The notes under the pieces: model-generated
What the model was told of the DNA's origin: nothing
What the model saw: only the letters and a program-made list of their open reading frames with translations
Databases searched by the model: none
Shown: in pieces, positions 30,493-39,225 of the stretch
Numbering within the stretch: the first letter of the stretch is position 1
How the letters are laid out: each line of letters starts with the position of its first letter
Translations under genes and position numbers: made by a program
Assembly: GCA_947581855.1 (NCBI GenBank)
Contig: CANPVZ010000019.1
Span: forward strand, 18,159 to 82,158
DNA from: an uncultured Phocaeicola sp.
Lineage (GTDB): Bacteria; Bacteroidota; Bacteroidia; Bacteroidales; Bacteroidaceae
DNA length: 64,000 nucleotides
Direction of reading: 5' to 3'

Positions 30493-31512
30493 TTAAATTA
30501 TTACCCGCGAATAAGCAGGTTGATCTATCGTACAAAATTGTTTATCCAAATATTTAAAGTATCCCGTAATAGCTATCATTGCAGCATTATCTGTAGTATA
30601 GCTAAACTTTGGAATATACACTTTCCACCCATACTTCTTCGCATACTCCCTAAAAGCATTTCGTAAACCATTATTAGCGGAAACACCACCTGCAACAGCT
30701 ACTTCTTTTACATTCAAATCCTTTGCCGCTTTGCGAAGTTTAGTCATTAATATATCTACCACTGTAGCTTCTAGCGAAGCTGCCAAATCCTCCTTATGAT
30801 GTTCTATAAAGTCCGGATCCTCATGTAACCACTCCCGTAAAGAATACAAGAAAGAAGTTTTTAAACCGCTAAAACTATAATTATAATCCGGAATATGAGG
30901 TTTACTGAATGTATAGGCCGAAGGATTCCCTTGACGAGCAAGTTTATCGATAATCGGGCCGCCCGGATATCCTAATCCCATCACTTTAGAACATTTATCA
31001 ATAGCTTCTCCGGCCGCATCATCTATCGTTTGCCCTATAACCTGCATATCATTATAAGCCTTTACCAAAATAATTTGTGAGTTTCCACCAGAAACCAACA
31101 AGCATAAAAATGGAAATTCTGGAGGATCAAACTCTTCATTCGGAGCTTTAATAAAATGAGCTAACACATGGCCATGCAAATGGTTAACATCAATCATCGG
31201 AATTCCAAGAGAACAAGCCAATCCTTTAGCAAAGGAAACACCAACCAGCAAAGATCCCATCAATCCTGGCCCTCTGGTAAAAGCTACAGCATTTAATTGT
31301 TCTTTCGTAACGCCAGCGCGTTTCAGTGCTTCATGCACTACAGGTACAACATTCTGCTGATGGGCTCGGGAAGCCAATTCCGGGACTACCCCTCCATAAG
31401 CTTCATGCACTGCCTGACTAGCCACTACATTCGACAATAAAACGCCGTCTTTAATAACAGCTGCCGATGTATCATCGCAAGAAGACTCTATACCTAATAT
31501 AATTGTACTCAT
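30493..31512 (-). CDS. tsaD: tRNA N6-adenosine threonylcarbamoyltransferase TsaD
   Basis: A 339-residue ASKHA-fold protein that transfers threonylcarbamoyl to A37 of tRNAs reading ANN codons. The metal-binding HxxxH is at 111-115 (HLHGH), with the N-terminal IESSCDDTSAAV, the central LLVSGGNSQI and the C-terminal VAVAGGVSANNGLR. The partner TsaB, TsaC and TsaE genes are not in this window. A -7 element, TACTTTTG, lies at 31538-31545 on the minus strand. Length and motifs are normal. Confidence 0.97.
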   Translation of the reverse strand: MSTIILGIESSCDDTSAAVIKDGVLLSNVVASQAVHEAYGGVVPELASRAHQQNVVPVVHEALKRAGVTKEQLNAVAFTRGPGLMGSLLVGVSFAKGLACSLGIPMIDVNHLHGHVLAHFIKAPNEEFDPPEFPFLCLLVSGGNSQIILVKAYNDMQVIGQTIDDAAGEAIDKCSKVMGLGYPGGPIIDKLARQGNPSAYTFSKPHIPDYNYSFSGLKTSFLYSLREWLHEDPDFIEHHKEDLAASLEATVVDILMTKLRKAAKDLNVKEVAVAGGVSANNGLRNAFREYAKKYGWKVYIPKFSYTTDNAAMIAITGYFKYLDKQFCTIDQPAYSRVII

Positions 31513-31570
31513 CGTATTATCTTTCTCTTTATGTGTGCAAAAGTAATGATTTCTGTGACTAATCGCCTCA

Positions 31571-32428
31571 TTAATAAGTCAAAATTTCCAAACCATGTTC
31601 CGTCATCAGAAAAGTATGTTCCCACTGCGCCGATGGCAATTCATCCTCCGTTACCACAGTCCATCCATCTTCTTCATCGACAAAAACGTGCCAATCCCCC
31701 ATATTAATCATGGGTTCAATAGTAAATACCATCCCCGGCACCAACAACATCCCCGTCCCTTTTCGGCCATAATGAAGTACTTCGGGATCTTCATGAAATT
31801 CCAATCCTACTCCATGCCCGCATAAATCACGCACCACAGAAAAACCATTCTTTTTTGCATGCTTTTCTATGGCATTACCAATATCTCCTATAAAACCAAA
31901 AGGCTTGGCCGCCTCCATACCCTCTACTAAGCACTCTTTTGTTACTTGCACCAGTTTTTCCTTTTCCGGAGTGGTCTTACCTATTATAAACATACGAGAA
32001 GCATCAGAATAATATCCGTCAAGAATGGTAGATACATCTACATTTATGATATCTCCCTCCTCTAATATCTCCTCTTCGCTTGGTATTCCATGACAAACAA
32101 CTTCATTAATGGAAGTACATACGCTTTTCGGGAAACCTTCATAATTAAGTGGAGCAGGAATTGCTCCATGTGAAACCGTATAATCATATACCAATTTATC
32201 AATCTCCGCTGTGCTCATACCTGCACGTATCTCCCTTTCCACTAAATCCAATACCCCAGTATTTACTACTCCACTTCGGCGGATTCCTTCAATTTGCTCG
32301 GGAGTTTTAATCAATTTCCGGGTTGGTACCAAACACCCTCTATTCTGATAAAAGAGCACTTTCTTATCCAATTCCGTGAGTTCTTTTCCTTTAGGAACTC
32401 TCCAATTATTCATTCTCTTATGGAACAT
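31571..32428 (-). CDS. map: Methionine aminopeptidase type I
   Basis: A 285-residue cytosolic metallopeptidase removing the initiator methionine. The metal ligands are visible in order in NVDVSTILDGYYSDASRMF (two Asp), GHGVGLEFHEDP (His), FTIEPMINMG (Glu) and SAQWEHTFLMTE (Glu). The N-terminal ~40 residues precede the family core. TACCTTTG at 32451-32458 is a good -7 element on the minus strand, 22 bases from the start. It runs toward tsaD, 58 bases away. Confidence 0.95.
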   Translation of the reverse strand: MFHKRMNNWRVPKGKELTELDKKVLFYQNRGCLVPTRKLIKTPEQIEGIRRSGVVNTGVLDLVEREIRAGMSTAEIDKLVYDYTVSHGAIPAPLNYEGFPKSVCTSINEVVCHGIPSEEEILEEGDIINVDVSTILDGYYSDASRMFIIGKTTPEKEKLVQVTKECLVEGMEAAKPFGFIGDIGNAIEKHAKKNGFSVVRDLCGHGVGLEFHEDPEVLHYGRKGTGMLLVPGMVFTIEPMINMGDWHVFVDEEDGWTVVTEDELPSAQWEHTFLMTEHGLEILTY

Positions 32429-32629
32429 TTTCTAAATATATTAATCTCTGCAAAGGTAGAGAAAAAAAAGAAAAGGTACAGTAGAATTAAAGATTTTGTT
32501 CAATGTAATATTAAGTCTACTTGGACTCATTTACATTTTTTACTATCCAGTTTCAAGCCTTTCGATACAAAAATCTTTTTAATAAAAGAAACAATATCCT
32601 TAGTTTTTATCAATGTTCGAAACTTTCCA

Positions 32630-32662
32630 ATAAAAAAGGATACCCACTAGTGGATATCCTTT
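32630..32662 (-). terminator. Terminator of the Gly-Leu-Leu-Gly tRNA cluster
   Basis: The stem AAAGGATAcCCACTAGTGGaTATCCTTT (arms within 32635-32662) is followed on the minus strand by six T residues. It begins six bases after the 3' end of the last tRNA-Gly. Confidence 0.9.
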
Positions 32663-32667
32663 CTATG

Positions 32668-32740
32668 AGCGGAAAACGAGACTCGAACTCGCGACCCCAA
32701 CCTTGGCAAGGTTGTGCTCTACCAACTGAGCTATTTCCGC
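32668..32740 (-). tRNA. tRNA-Gly (anticodon GCC)
   Basis: A 73-nt cloverleaf on the minus strand: acceptor GCGGAAA paired with TTTCCGC, anticodon loop TTGCCAA with anticodon GCC, T arm GCGAG-CTCGT and discriminator T. The sequence of the gene is identical to the copy at 32989-33061. Confidence 0.96.
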
Positions 32741-32759
32741 ATATCTAAATGCCTCGACG

Positions 32760-32843
32760 TGAAGAGAATGAGACTCGAACTCACACGACATAATTGTCAC
32801 TACCCCCTCAAAGTAGCGCGTCTACCAATTCCGCCATCTCTCC
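32760..32843 (-). tRNA. tRNA-Leu (anticodon GAG)
   Basis: An 84-nt cloverleaf on the minus strand with acceptor GGAGAGA paired with TCTCTTC (one G-U pair), anticodon loop TTTGAGG with anticodon GAG, and a long variable arm, as in leucine tRNAs. Discriminator A. Confidence 0.95.
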
Positions 32844-32860
32844 AATTATGTCTTTCGGCG

Positions 32861-32942
32861 TGCCCAGAACAAGACTCGAACTTGCACGGCTATTAACCAC
32901 TCGCACCTGAAACGAGCGCGTCTACCATTCCGCCACCTGGGC
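32861..32942 (-). tRNA. tRNA-Leu (anticodon CAG)
   Basis: An 82-nt cloverleaf on the minus strand with acceptor GCCCAGG paired with TCTGGGC, anticodon loop TTCAGGT with anticodon CAG, and a long variable arm. Discriminator A. It is the second leucine isoacceptor of the cluster. Confidence 0.95.
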
Positions 32943-32988
32943 ATGCTTACAAGCCAAAACTGACTGCTGACATATAAGAACTCTTTAG

Positions 32989-33061
32989 AGCGGAAAACGA
33001 GACTCGAACTCGCGACCCCAACCTTGGCAAGGTTGTGCTCTACCAACTGAGCTATTTCCGC
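32989..33061 (-). tRNA. tRNA-Gly (anticodon GCC), second copy
   Basis: A 73-nt cloverleaf identical in sequence to the tRNA-Gly at 32668-32740, and first in the direction of transcription. The two copies bracket the leucine tRNAs. A complete promoter lies upstream at 33101-33131. Confidence 0.96.
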
Positions 33062-33100
33062 ATATAAACAAAAAGAACGACTATTTTTCTTTTGCGGATG

Positions 33101-33131
33101 CAAAGGTATACGTTTTTGTGAAACTTACAAA
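33101..33131 (-). promoter_or_regulatory. Promoter of the tRNA cluster
   Basis: On the minus strand TTTG (33128-33131), a 19-base spacer and TACCTTTG (33101-33108) form a perfect Bacteroidota promoter; it would also run antisense to nothing else, since nspC lies upstream and transcribes the same way. Confidence 0.8.
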
Positions 33132-33153
33132 CTTTTCCATTAAAAAATTTACA

Positions 33154-34323
33154 TCAACACATACGATTCTTATAATCTTCATAGCAAAAATGACGGTAAA
33201 TTTCCAACTGCCCGTCAGCATGCAACAATGCGATACTCGGATGCTGAATACCATTAAACATGTTGGTTTTCACCATTGTATAATGTACCATATCTTCAAA
33301 CACAATATGCTCCCCTAGCTTTAACGGATGATCAAATTGCCAACTTCCCATATAATCGCCGCTCAGACAGCTATTTCCGCCCAAACGATATATATTTTCT
33401 TCTTTTACTGCATTTCTTACCGCTTCGGGAGGCAACGCTTTCGCTCCGCGTACGACAGGTTGATAAGGCATCTCTAAACAATCGGGCATGTGACAGGTAA
33501 AGCTAACGTCTAATATGGCGGTACGGATACCTTTATTTTCGACAATATCCACAACGGTCGAAACCAACGGTCCTGTTTGCCACGTAAAGGCAGATCCCGG
33601 TTCCAGAATCACTTGCAGCCCCGGATATTTCTGCTTAAACTCCTGCAAGAGTTTGATAAGATGTTCGATGTCGTAATCCTTACGAGTCATTAAATGGCCT
33701 CCTCCCAAGTTCAACCATTTAATTTGAGAAAACCAACATCCAAACTTTTCCTCTATATGCCGCAAGGTTCGCTCCAGCTCGTATGAGCTGCTTTCGCAAT
33801 GGCAATGGCAATGAAAGCCTTCTAACCCGGAAGGAAGAATTTTCGGCAACATATCTGCCGTCACTCCAAAACGTGTACCAGGCGCACAAGGATTATACAG
33901 TTCCACTTCTACTTCCGAATATTCAGGATTAATCCGGATACCACAGGAAATTTTTTCCGGATATGTTTTAACTTGAGGATAAAAACATTGATACTGACTA
34001 AAGGAGTTGAATGTAATATGGCTGCTATACGCCATAATCAGAGGAAAATCGTTCTCTGTATAAGCCGGAGAATAAGTATGTGCCTTACTACCGAACTCTT
34101 CATATGCTAAACGAGCTTCATACGGGGAACTTGCTGTGGTATAATCGATATATTCTCTAAATATATAAAAAGACTTCCACATGGCAAAGGATTTAAACGC
34201 TAGAATAATCTCTACTCCTGCGCGTTCTTTCACTTGTTTAATCACACTCAAATTCTGTCTGAGCAGATTTTCTTCCATCACATAACAAGGAGACGGAACT
34301 TTTTCTATTTGTGCTTTATCCAT
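33154..34323 (-). CDS. nspC: Carboxynorspermidine decarboxylase
   Basis: A 389-residue PLP-dependent decarboxylase of the alanine-racemase fold. It acts on carboxynorspermidine or carboxyspermidine in the aspartate-semialdehyde route to (nor)spermidine. The PLP lysine is Lys44 in the phrase LAFKSFAMW; further PLP-binding motifs LNLGGGHLMT and LEPGSAFTW and the C-terminal SCLSGDYMG with the active-site Cys are present. It resembles the NspC family, not ornithine decarboxylase. The dehydrogenase partner is not adjacent. The start is the ATG preceding DKAQIEKVPSPCYV. Confidence 0.93.
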   Translation of the reverse strand: MDKAQIEKVPSPCYVMEENLLRQNLSVIKQVKERAGVEIILAFKSFAMWKSFYIFREYIDYTTASSPYEARLAYEEFGSKAHTYSPAYTENDFPLIMAYSSHITFNSFSQYQCFYPQVKTYPEKISCGIRINPEYSEVEVELYNPCAPGTRFGVTADMLPKILPSGLEGFHCHCHCESSSYELERTLRHIEEKFGCWFSQIKWLNLGGGHLMTRKDYDIEHLIKLLQEFKQKYPGLQVILEPGSAFTWQTGPLVSTVVDIVENKGIRTAILDVSFTCHMPDCLEMPYQPVVRGAKALPPEAVRNAVKEENIYRLGGNSCLSGDYMGSWQFDHPLKLGEHIVFEDMVHYTMVKTNMFNGIQHPSIALLHADGQLEIYRHFCYEDYKNRMC

Positions 34324-34649
34324 TTATTTAACGACTTTAAGCTGAATATAATCCAGCATATTTCAAGTTACTATATCAAAGAATGATTACTCCTCAAATG
34401 CTAAAAAAGTTATCACTTTTATCCACATTAACAACCAATAATTAATACAACAACAAAGAATCTATTTTCAACATTATTCATTACTCGCATCCTTATATGG
34501 ACATACCATACAACAATTCCAATAGCACCATATCCGTACAATACGAACCTATCAAATTATAACAAAATCAAAACCATACAATTTATTTAAAATAAACAAA
34601 TTAGCATCATTAGCTATTTCTTTACTTTAACGTTCTGCACATCCCCGGT
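34324..34649. other. Gene-free gap between pcrA and nspC
   Basis: The 326 bases are AT-rich and contain no convincing open frame, hairpin, or TAnnTTTG element on either strand. It may contain the nspC promoter, but none was identified. Confidence 0.5.
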
Positions 34650-36977
34650 TTATCCTATCACCTTAAATCTGGCAAACTTCAATAATAATTGTTTCTCTCC
34701 AGCATGCTGAAAACGAACCGTTGCTTTACAGTTTTCTCCCGTACCTTCCACTTTAAGAACCTCACCTAACCCGAAGCGCTCATGTTCTATCATCTGTCCG
34801 GCTTGCACGGATGCCGCCGTCCCTCCGTTTCCTGATACCGTACGTGATGAAACTGTGGACACCTTGCTTAAATTACGAGAAACGGCAGGACGAACGATAC
34901 CCTCTTTCGGCTTTTCCGGAATGATTCGTTTAGCCATTGATTCCTCTTCACGCCAAGATGCCTGGAAACGGGAAACACCGCTTTCTGCCCTATGCATAAA
35001 TGAAGTTTCCTGCGGCATGTGCAGATAACACGTATCTATATCGCGAAGAAAACGGCTCGGACTACTGAATTCCATCTTACCATAACGAAAACGACTCCGA
35101 GCAAAGGATAAATAACAATGTTCTTCAGCACGGGTGATAGCTACATAGAATAAGCGCCTCTCCTCTTCCAACTGTCGGGGAGAACCTTGAGCCATAGCAC
35201 TCGGAAAAAGTTCTTCTTCCAGCCCAACCACAAATACCGCTTTAAATTCCAAACCTTTAGCCGAATGTATTGTCATCAGCGTCACCTTTTCATCCCCTAC
35301 CGACTTATCCATATCTTGGTCGGATAGCAAGGATACTTCCGAAAGAAAATCAGACAAAGAGATATGTGTATTTCCTTCCTCTTCACGAGAAGCACAAAAA
35401 TCATGCATACCATTAATTAATTCCTGTACATTCTCCTGTCTACTTAAATTTTCCGGACTGCGATCTTGATAAATATCATTCATAATACCCGAACGCGTAA
35501 CAATTTCCTGTCCTACCGTATAAGCATCCTTCTCAGCCGCATCAGCAAGAAATGTCTCTATTAATTCCTTAAAAGTCTGCAATTTGGCATGCGTACCTTT
35601 ATTTATCGACACCCCATACTGTAAAGGGTTGCACAGTACATCCCACAAACTGACATGCGCTTGCGTTGCCGCACCGATAATTTTGCCTACTGTCGTATCG
35701 CCAATACCTCGTGTCGGATAATTAACCACCCGCTTGAACGCCTCTTCATCTGCCGGATTGACCGCTAAACGGAAATAAGCAATCACATCTTTTATTTCTT
35801 TTCGCTGATAGAAAGACAATCCTCCATAAATGCGATAAGGCAACGAACGTTTTCGTAAAGCTTCCTCAAAAATACGCGACTGGGCATTGGTACGGTAAAG
35901 GATGGCAAAATCAGAATAGGCATATTTCTCCTTACGACGTAACGCTACAATCTGGTTCACCACCATTTCTCCTTCTTCCACGTCCGAATAAGCATTGAAT
36001 ACAGTAACCGGTTCTCCCTTTTCTTTCTCAGAAAAGACTTCTTTACGTATCTGTTGCTGATTTTTTTCAATTAAACTATTGGCTGCCTCAACTATATTCT
36101 GAGTAGAACGATAATTTTGTTCTAACTTGAATAATTTGGCCCCTTGATATTGCTTGGTAAATTTCAGGATGTTCTCTATCTTGGCTCCACGAAAAGAATA
36201 AATACTCTGCGCATCGTCTCCTACCACACATACTTTCTGACTCTCTCTGGTAAGCTGCCACACAATGCTATGTTGAGCATAATTTGTATCCTGATACTCA
36301 TCGACCAATACAAACCGGAAACGTTCGGCATACTTTCGGCACACCTCAGGATGGCGCTCAAACAATAAATAAGTATACACCAGCAAATCATCGAAATCCA
36401 TTGCTCCGGCTTGCCGGCAACGCTCTGTATATCGGCGGTAGATATCACGCACCGCCGGCATCTTCGCCGCCGCATCATCCTTATAAACTTCAGCGTTGGA
36501 TGCATAAGCTTCGGGTAATACCAGCTGATTCTTCGCTCTGGAAATACGTGTTTGTACAGAAGCCGGCTTATAAGTCTTATCATCTAATTGCATCTCTTTA
36601 ATAATTGCCTTAATCAGACTGCGCGAATCTGCTTGATCGTAGATGGTGAAATGGGGAGTAAAGCCGATGATTTCTGCTTCAGACCTCAATATACGTGAGA
36701 AAATAGAGTGAAACGTTCCCATCCACAAATAGCGAGCCGTCTCCCATCCTACCTGCCGAGCTATACGCGCCTTCATCTCTTCTGCCGCCTTATTGGTAAA
36801 AGTAAGTGCCAAAATGGAAGAGGCAGAATATCCATGCTCTAACAAATAGGCTATTTTATAAGTCAATACACGTGTCTTCCCCGAACCGGCACCGGCAATC
36901 ACCAGAGAAGGACCGTCGATGTATTGCACGGCGGCATACTGACTTTCATTCAATTCTTCTTTATAGTTAATAGGCAT
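34650..36977 (-). CDS. UvrD/PcrA-type ATP-dependent DNA helicase
   Basis: A 775-residue superfamily 1A helicase with 3'-5' polarity expected. Motif I AGAGSGKT is at residues 28-35, motif Ia SSILALTFTNKAAEEM follows, motif II reads LVDEYQDTNYAQ, motif III GDDAQSIYSFRGA, motif IV LEQNYRST, motif V VTLMTIHSAKGLEF, and motif VI YVAITRAEEH. The C-terminal PcrA-like region is present, including a KVEGTGENCKATVRF domain. It is the UvrD/PcrA paralogue for nucleotide excision and replication restart; which of the two names applies is not settled by sequence alone. A -7 element TACTTTTG lies at 36998-37005 on the minus strand. Confidence 0.93.
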   Translation of the reverse strand: MPINYKEELNESQYAAVQYIDGPSLVIAGAGSGKTRVLTYKIAYLLEHGYSASSILALTFTNKAAEEMKARIARQVGWETARYLWMGTFHSIFSRILRSEAEIIGFTPHFTIYDQADSRSLIKAIIKEMQLDDKTYKPASVQTRISRAKNQLVLPEAYASNAEVYKDDAAAKMPAVRDIYRRYTERCRQAGAMDFDDLLVYTYLLFERHPEVCRKYAERFRFVLVDEYQDTNYAQHSIVWQLTRESQKVCVVGDDAQSIYSFRGAKIENILKFTKQYQGAKLFKLEQNYRSTQNIVEAANSLIEKNQQQIRKEVFSEKEKGEPVTVFNAYSDVEEGEMVVNQIVALRRKEKYAYSDFAILYRTNAQSRIFEEALRKRSLPYRIYGGLSFYQRKEIKDVIAYFRLAVNPADEEAFKRVVNYPTRGIGDTTVGKIIGAATQAHVSLWDVLCNPLQYGVSINKGTHAKLQTFKELIETFLADAAEKDAYTVGQEIVTRSGIMNDIYQDRSPENLSRQENVQELINGMHDFCASREEEGNTHISLSDFLSEVSLLSDQDMDKSVGDEKVTLMTIHSAKGLEFKAVFVVGLEEELFPSAMAQGSPRQLEEERRLFYVAITRAEEHCYLSFARSRFRYGKMEFSSPSRFLRDIDTCYLHMPQETSFMHRAESGVSRFQASWREEESMAKRIIPEKPKEGIVRPAVSRNLSKVSTVSSRTVSGNGGTAASVQAGQMIEHERFGLGEVLKVEGTGENCKATVRFQHAGEKQLLLKFARFKVIG

Positions 36978-37464
36978 CTATATATTCTGTTTATTTGCAA
37001 AAGTACACGATTAGTAACAAATCCACGAAAAACAGGCGCACAAAATTTATGCTTTCCTCTTCCTTATCTTACCACAATCCGTGCATGTCCCCAAATAGAA
37101 TCACTCATTATAAAAATACATCCGATGCACAAATGTAAACTTATTTCATATGCAGTTTTTTATAAACAAAGAAAAAATCCCTCCTGAAAGCCTTTACTAC
37201 AAGGCTTTTCAGAAACGTGCACAAACACAAAGGTCGTTTGTGCATAAATGAGACTCTCCATTGTGCACAAACGAGGAACTGATTTGTGCACATTTGGACC
37301 TTGCGTTTGTGCACAACAATATTGAGTAAATATTTTTCATCAAATATTCTTTTTCACTCCAGCTCTCGAACTTTTTAAGCGAATGGCTTGTTTTCTTTAT
37401 ATGTAATCTTAAAAAATATCAGATGATGAACTTAAATATATTAACCCCTTTAATTTGTATGATT
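36978..37464. promoter_or_regulatory. pcrA-sodB divergent regulatory region
   Basis: This 487-base region holds the -7 element of the helicase gene (36998-37005), an inverted repeat at 37184-37212 (CTGAAAGCC / GGCTTTTCAG), five GTGCAC-centred repeats at 37217-37314 and the open frame extension of sodB, whose N-terminal addition is not conserved. A TTAATTTG near 37450 could be the sodB -7 element. Confidence 0.6.
37217..37314. repeat. Cluster of five GTGCAC-centred decamers
   Basis: Five copies of GTGCACAAAC or its reverse complement lie in 98 bases: 37217-37226 and 37263-37272 in one orientation, and 37236-37245 (GTTTGTGCAT), 37282-37291 (ATTTGTGCAC) and 37305-37314 (GTTTGTGCAC) in the other. 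The spacing is not constant, and four of the five retain the palindromic core GTGCAC. They lie upstream of sodB, consistent with an array of regulator sites. Confidence 0.75.
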
Positions 37465-38046
37465 ATGAATTATCAAATGCCGCAACTCCCTTATCCACAC
37501 GATTCACTAGAACCGGTAATAAGTAGTGAGACGATTGATTTCCATTACGGAAAACATTTACAAACTTATGTAAATAACCTGAATAACTTAGTAAAAGGAA
37601 CCGATTTCGAAGGAAAAACAATTGAAGAAATTGTAGAAACCGCTCCCGACGGAGCTATTTTCAATAATGCCGGACAAGTATTGAACCATACTCTTTATTT
37701 CCTCCAATTCACTCCGCTCCAGAAACAGACAGAACCAAAAGGAGAACTCGCTGAAGCCATTAACCGGGATTTCGGTAGCTTCGAAGAGATGAAAAAGCAA
37801 ATGGAAGAAGCTTCAATAAGCTTGTTCGGATCCGGATGGGCGTGGCTCAGCATCGATCATAACGGAAAACTGCACATAACTAAAGAAGCAAATGGCAGCA
37901 ACCCGCTACGTAAAGGCATGAAACCCCTCTTGGGATTCGATGTGTGGGAACATGCTTATTACTTGGATTATCAAAACCGTAGAGCCGACCATGTAAAAAA
38001 ACTATGGGACATTATCGATTGGGTAATCGTGGAACAACGTATGTAA
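37465..38046 (+). CDS. sodB: Superoxide dismutase (Fe/Mn family)
   Basis: A 193-residue Fe/Mn superoxide dismutase. The metal ligands are His27, His75, Asp159 and His163, found in IDFHYGKHL, VLNHTLYF and GFDVWEHAYYLDYQN. The frame is open for 14 codons upstream (from 37423), but the family starts at MNYQMPQLPY, so 37465 is used. The sequence is typical of Bacteroides Sod, which can use iron or manganese. It detoxifies superoxide in the cytosol and is oxygen-inducible in related anaerobes. The upstream GTGCAC repeats may serve its control. Confidence 0.95.
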   Translation: MNYQMPQLPYPHDSLEPVISSETIDFHYGKHLQTYVNNLNNLVKGTDFEGKTIEEIVETAPDGAIFNNAGQVLNHTLYFLQFTPLQKQTEPKGELAEAINRDFGSFEEMKKQMEEASISLFGSGWAWLSIDHNGKLHITKEANGSNPLRKGMKPLLGFDVWEHAYYLDYQNRRADHVKKLWDIIDWVIVEQRM

Positions 38047-38204
38047 TTTTGAGCATATAGAACAGCATACTTGAATCACCGCAGGATTACGCAAACAACC
38101 ATCGCCATCCTGTGGTGATAATCATAGCAACGCATTCCCGACCGCTATATCTACCTTCTCCACTACCTCTCAACTCTTTCTCTATAAAATAAATAAGAAA
38201 AACT

Positions 38205-38234
38205 GTTGTATTTATAAAATTTCCTTTATCTTTG
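38205..38234 (+). promoter_or_regulatory. thi operon promoter
   Basis: TTG at 38206-38208 (within GTTG), an 18-base spacer and TATCTTTG at 38227-38234 match the Bacteroidota consensus. Transcription should start a few bases downstream, just before the riboswitch. Confidence 0.8.
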
Positions 38235-38244
38235 CACATTGTAA

Positions 38245-38335
38245 AACAAAGGGGTGCCCAATGTAAATGGGCTGAGATCACACCCTATGAACCTGATTCG
38301 GTTAGTACCGGCGAAGGGATTTGTTACGAAAAGGC
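38245..38335 (+). ncRNA. TPP riboswitch (THI element)
   Basis: The THI consensus is visible: GGGGTGCCC, then GGGCTGAGATCACACCC, GAACCTGAT, CGGTTAGTACCGGCG and AAGGGA. It lies between the promoter and thiS and should repress the operon when thiamin pyrophosphate is bound. Whether it acts on transcription or translation was not resolved; no clear terminator hairpin with a T tract was found between the aptamer and thiS, so translational control is more likely. Confidence 0.95.
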
Positions 38336-38403
38336 TCTCCCATTTTGGCGTTTCATTACGCAACTCTTTGCTTTACACTATAGATTTACTAATATTGAAA
38401 CGT

Positions 38404-38604
38404 ATGAAACTATATGTAAACAGTAAAGAAACAGAATTGCCCGACACTTTTCACCTGCAGGAATTGACCCACCAGTTACAACTTCCAGAAAAAGGCATCG
38501 CTGTGGCAGTAAACAATAAAATGATTCCCCGTAACGAATGGAATAACCATACGTTGCAAGAAGGCGATCATGTAATCATCATCAAAGCAGCTTGTGGAGG
38601 GTAA
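38404..38604 (+). CDS. thiS: Sulfur carrier protein ThiS
   Basis: A 66-residue ubiquitin-like protein ending in the di-glycine tail (KAACGG) that is adenylated and thiocarboxylated to supply sulfur for the thiazole of thiamin. The beta-grasp signature VNSKETELPDTFHLQELT and the C-terminal HVIIIKAACGG are clear. The reading frame is open upstream into the riboswitch, but the ATG at 38404 gives the normal length. It precedes thiE by three bases, and its product works with ThiG, ThiF-like and ThiH encoded in the same operon. Confidence 0.95.
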   Translation: MKLYVNSKETELPDTFHLQELTHQLQLPEKGIAVAVNNKMIPRNEWNNHTLQEGDHVIIIKAACGG

Positions 38605-38607
38605 ACA

Positions 38608-39225
38608 ATGAAACAACTGCAATTTATCACTCACTACACCGACAAATACTCCTACTACGATTCCGCCCGCATGGCTTTGGAAGGGGGATGCCGATGGATT
38701 CAGCTTCGTATGAAAGATGCCACCGAAAAAGAAGTGGAAACCGAAGCGTTACGCATACAGGCGCTTTGCAATCAATATGATGAGACAATCTTCATCATCG
38801 ATGATCATGTGGAATTAGCAAAAAAAATTCATGCCGACGGAGTCCATTTGGGTAAAAATGATATGCCTATAGCTCAGGCACGGCAAATATTGGGAGAAGA
38901 ATATATCATAGGAGGCACGGCAAACACATTCGAGGATATACAAAAACACTATGCCGACGGTGCCGACTATATTGGTTGTGGTCCATTCCGATTCACTACA
39001 ACTAAAAAGAATCTCAGTCCGATATTAGGATTGGAAGGCTATCGTAACCTCATATCGCGTATGCACGAAGCCAGTATCCAATTACCCATCGTAGCCATCG
39101 GCGGTATCACTTACGAAGATATTCCTGCCATCATGGACACAGGTGTAACGGGTATTGCTCTTTCGGGTACGATTCTACATGCGGAAGACCCCGTAAAAGA
39201 AACACAGCGAATTATAGCATTATAA
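38608..39225 (+). CDS. thiE: Thiamin phosphate synthase ThiE
   Basis: A 205-residue TIM-barrel enzyme joining HMP-PP and the thiazole phosphate. Family motifs include WIQLRMKDATEKE, IIDDHVELAKKIHADGVHLGKNDMP (here cited in two parts) and IGGTANTFEDIQ; GPFRFTTTKKN and ALSGTILHAEDP complete the phosphate sites. It follows thiS directly, and its frame starts three bases after the thiS stop, so the two are coupled. A second, TenI-like copy lies at 45053-45661. Confidence 0.93.
   Translation: MKQLQFITHYTDKYSYYDSARMALEGGCRWIQLRMKDATEKEVETEALRIQALCNQYDETIFIIDDHVELAKKIHADGVHLGKNDMPIAQARQILGEEYIIGGTANTFEDIQKHYADGADYIGCGPFRFTTTKKNLSPILGLEGYRNLISRMHEASIQLPIVAIGGITYEDIPAIMDTGVTGIALSGTILHAEDPVKETQRIIAL

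Noticed and set aside
32846..33103. 85-codon minus-strand open frame
   Set aside because: It runs across the tRNA-Leu and tRNA-Gly genes and its sequence is the usual translation of tRNA arms (AQLVEHNLAKVGVASSS, RWRNGRRARF).
36221..36583. 120-codon frame inside the helicase gene
   Set aside because: It is an out-of-frame shadow of the UvrD/PcrA coding sequence and has no recognisable protein features.
34650..36977. Naming the helicase firmly as uvrD or pcrA
   Set aside because: Both are close SF1A helicases, and the gene context does not separate them.
37184..37212. Terminator of an upstream plus-strand gene
   Set aside because: The stem has no gene on either strand that would end there, and on the minus strand it would lie upstream of the helicase gene; its role is left open.
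37217..37314. CRISPR array
   Set aside because: The GTGCAC copies are 10 bases, occur in both orientations and have unequal spacers, so they do not form a CRISPR. No cas gene is nearby.
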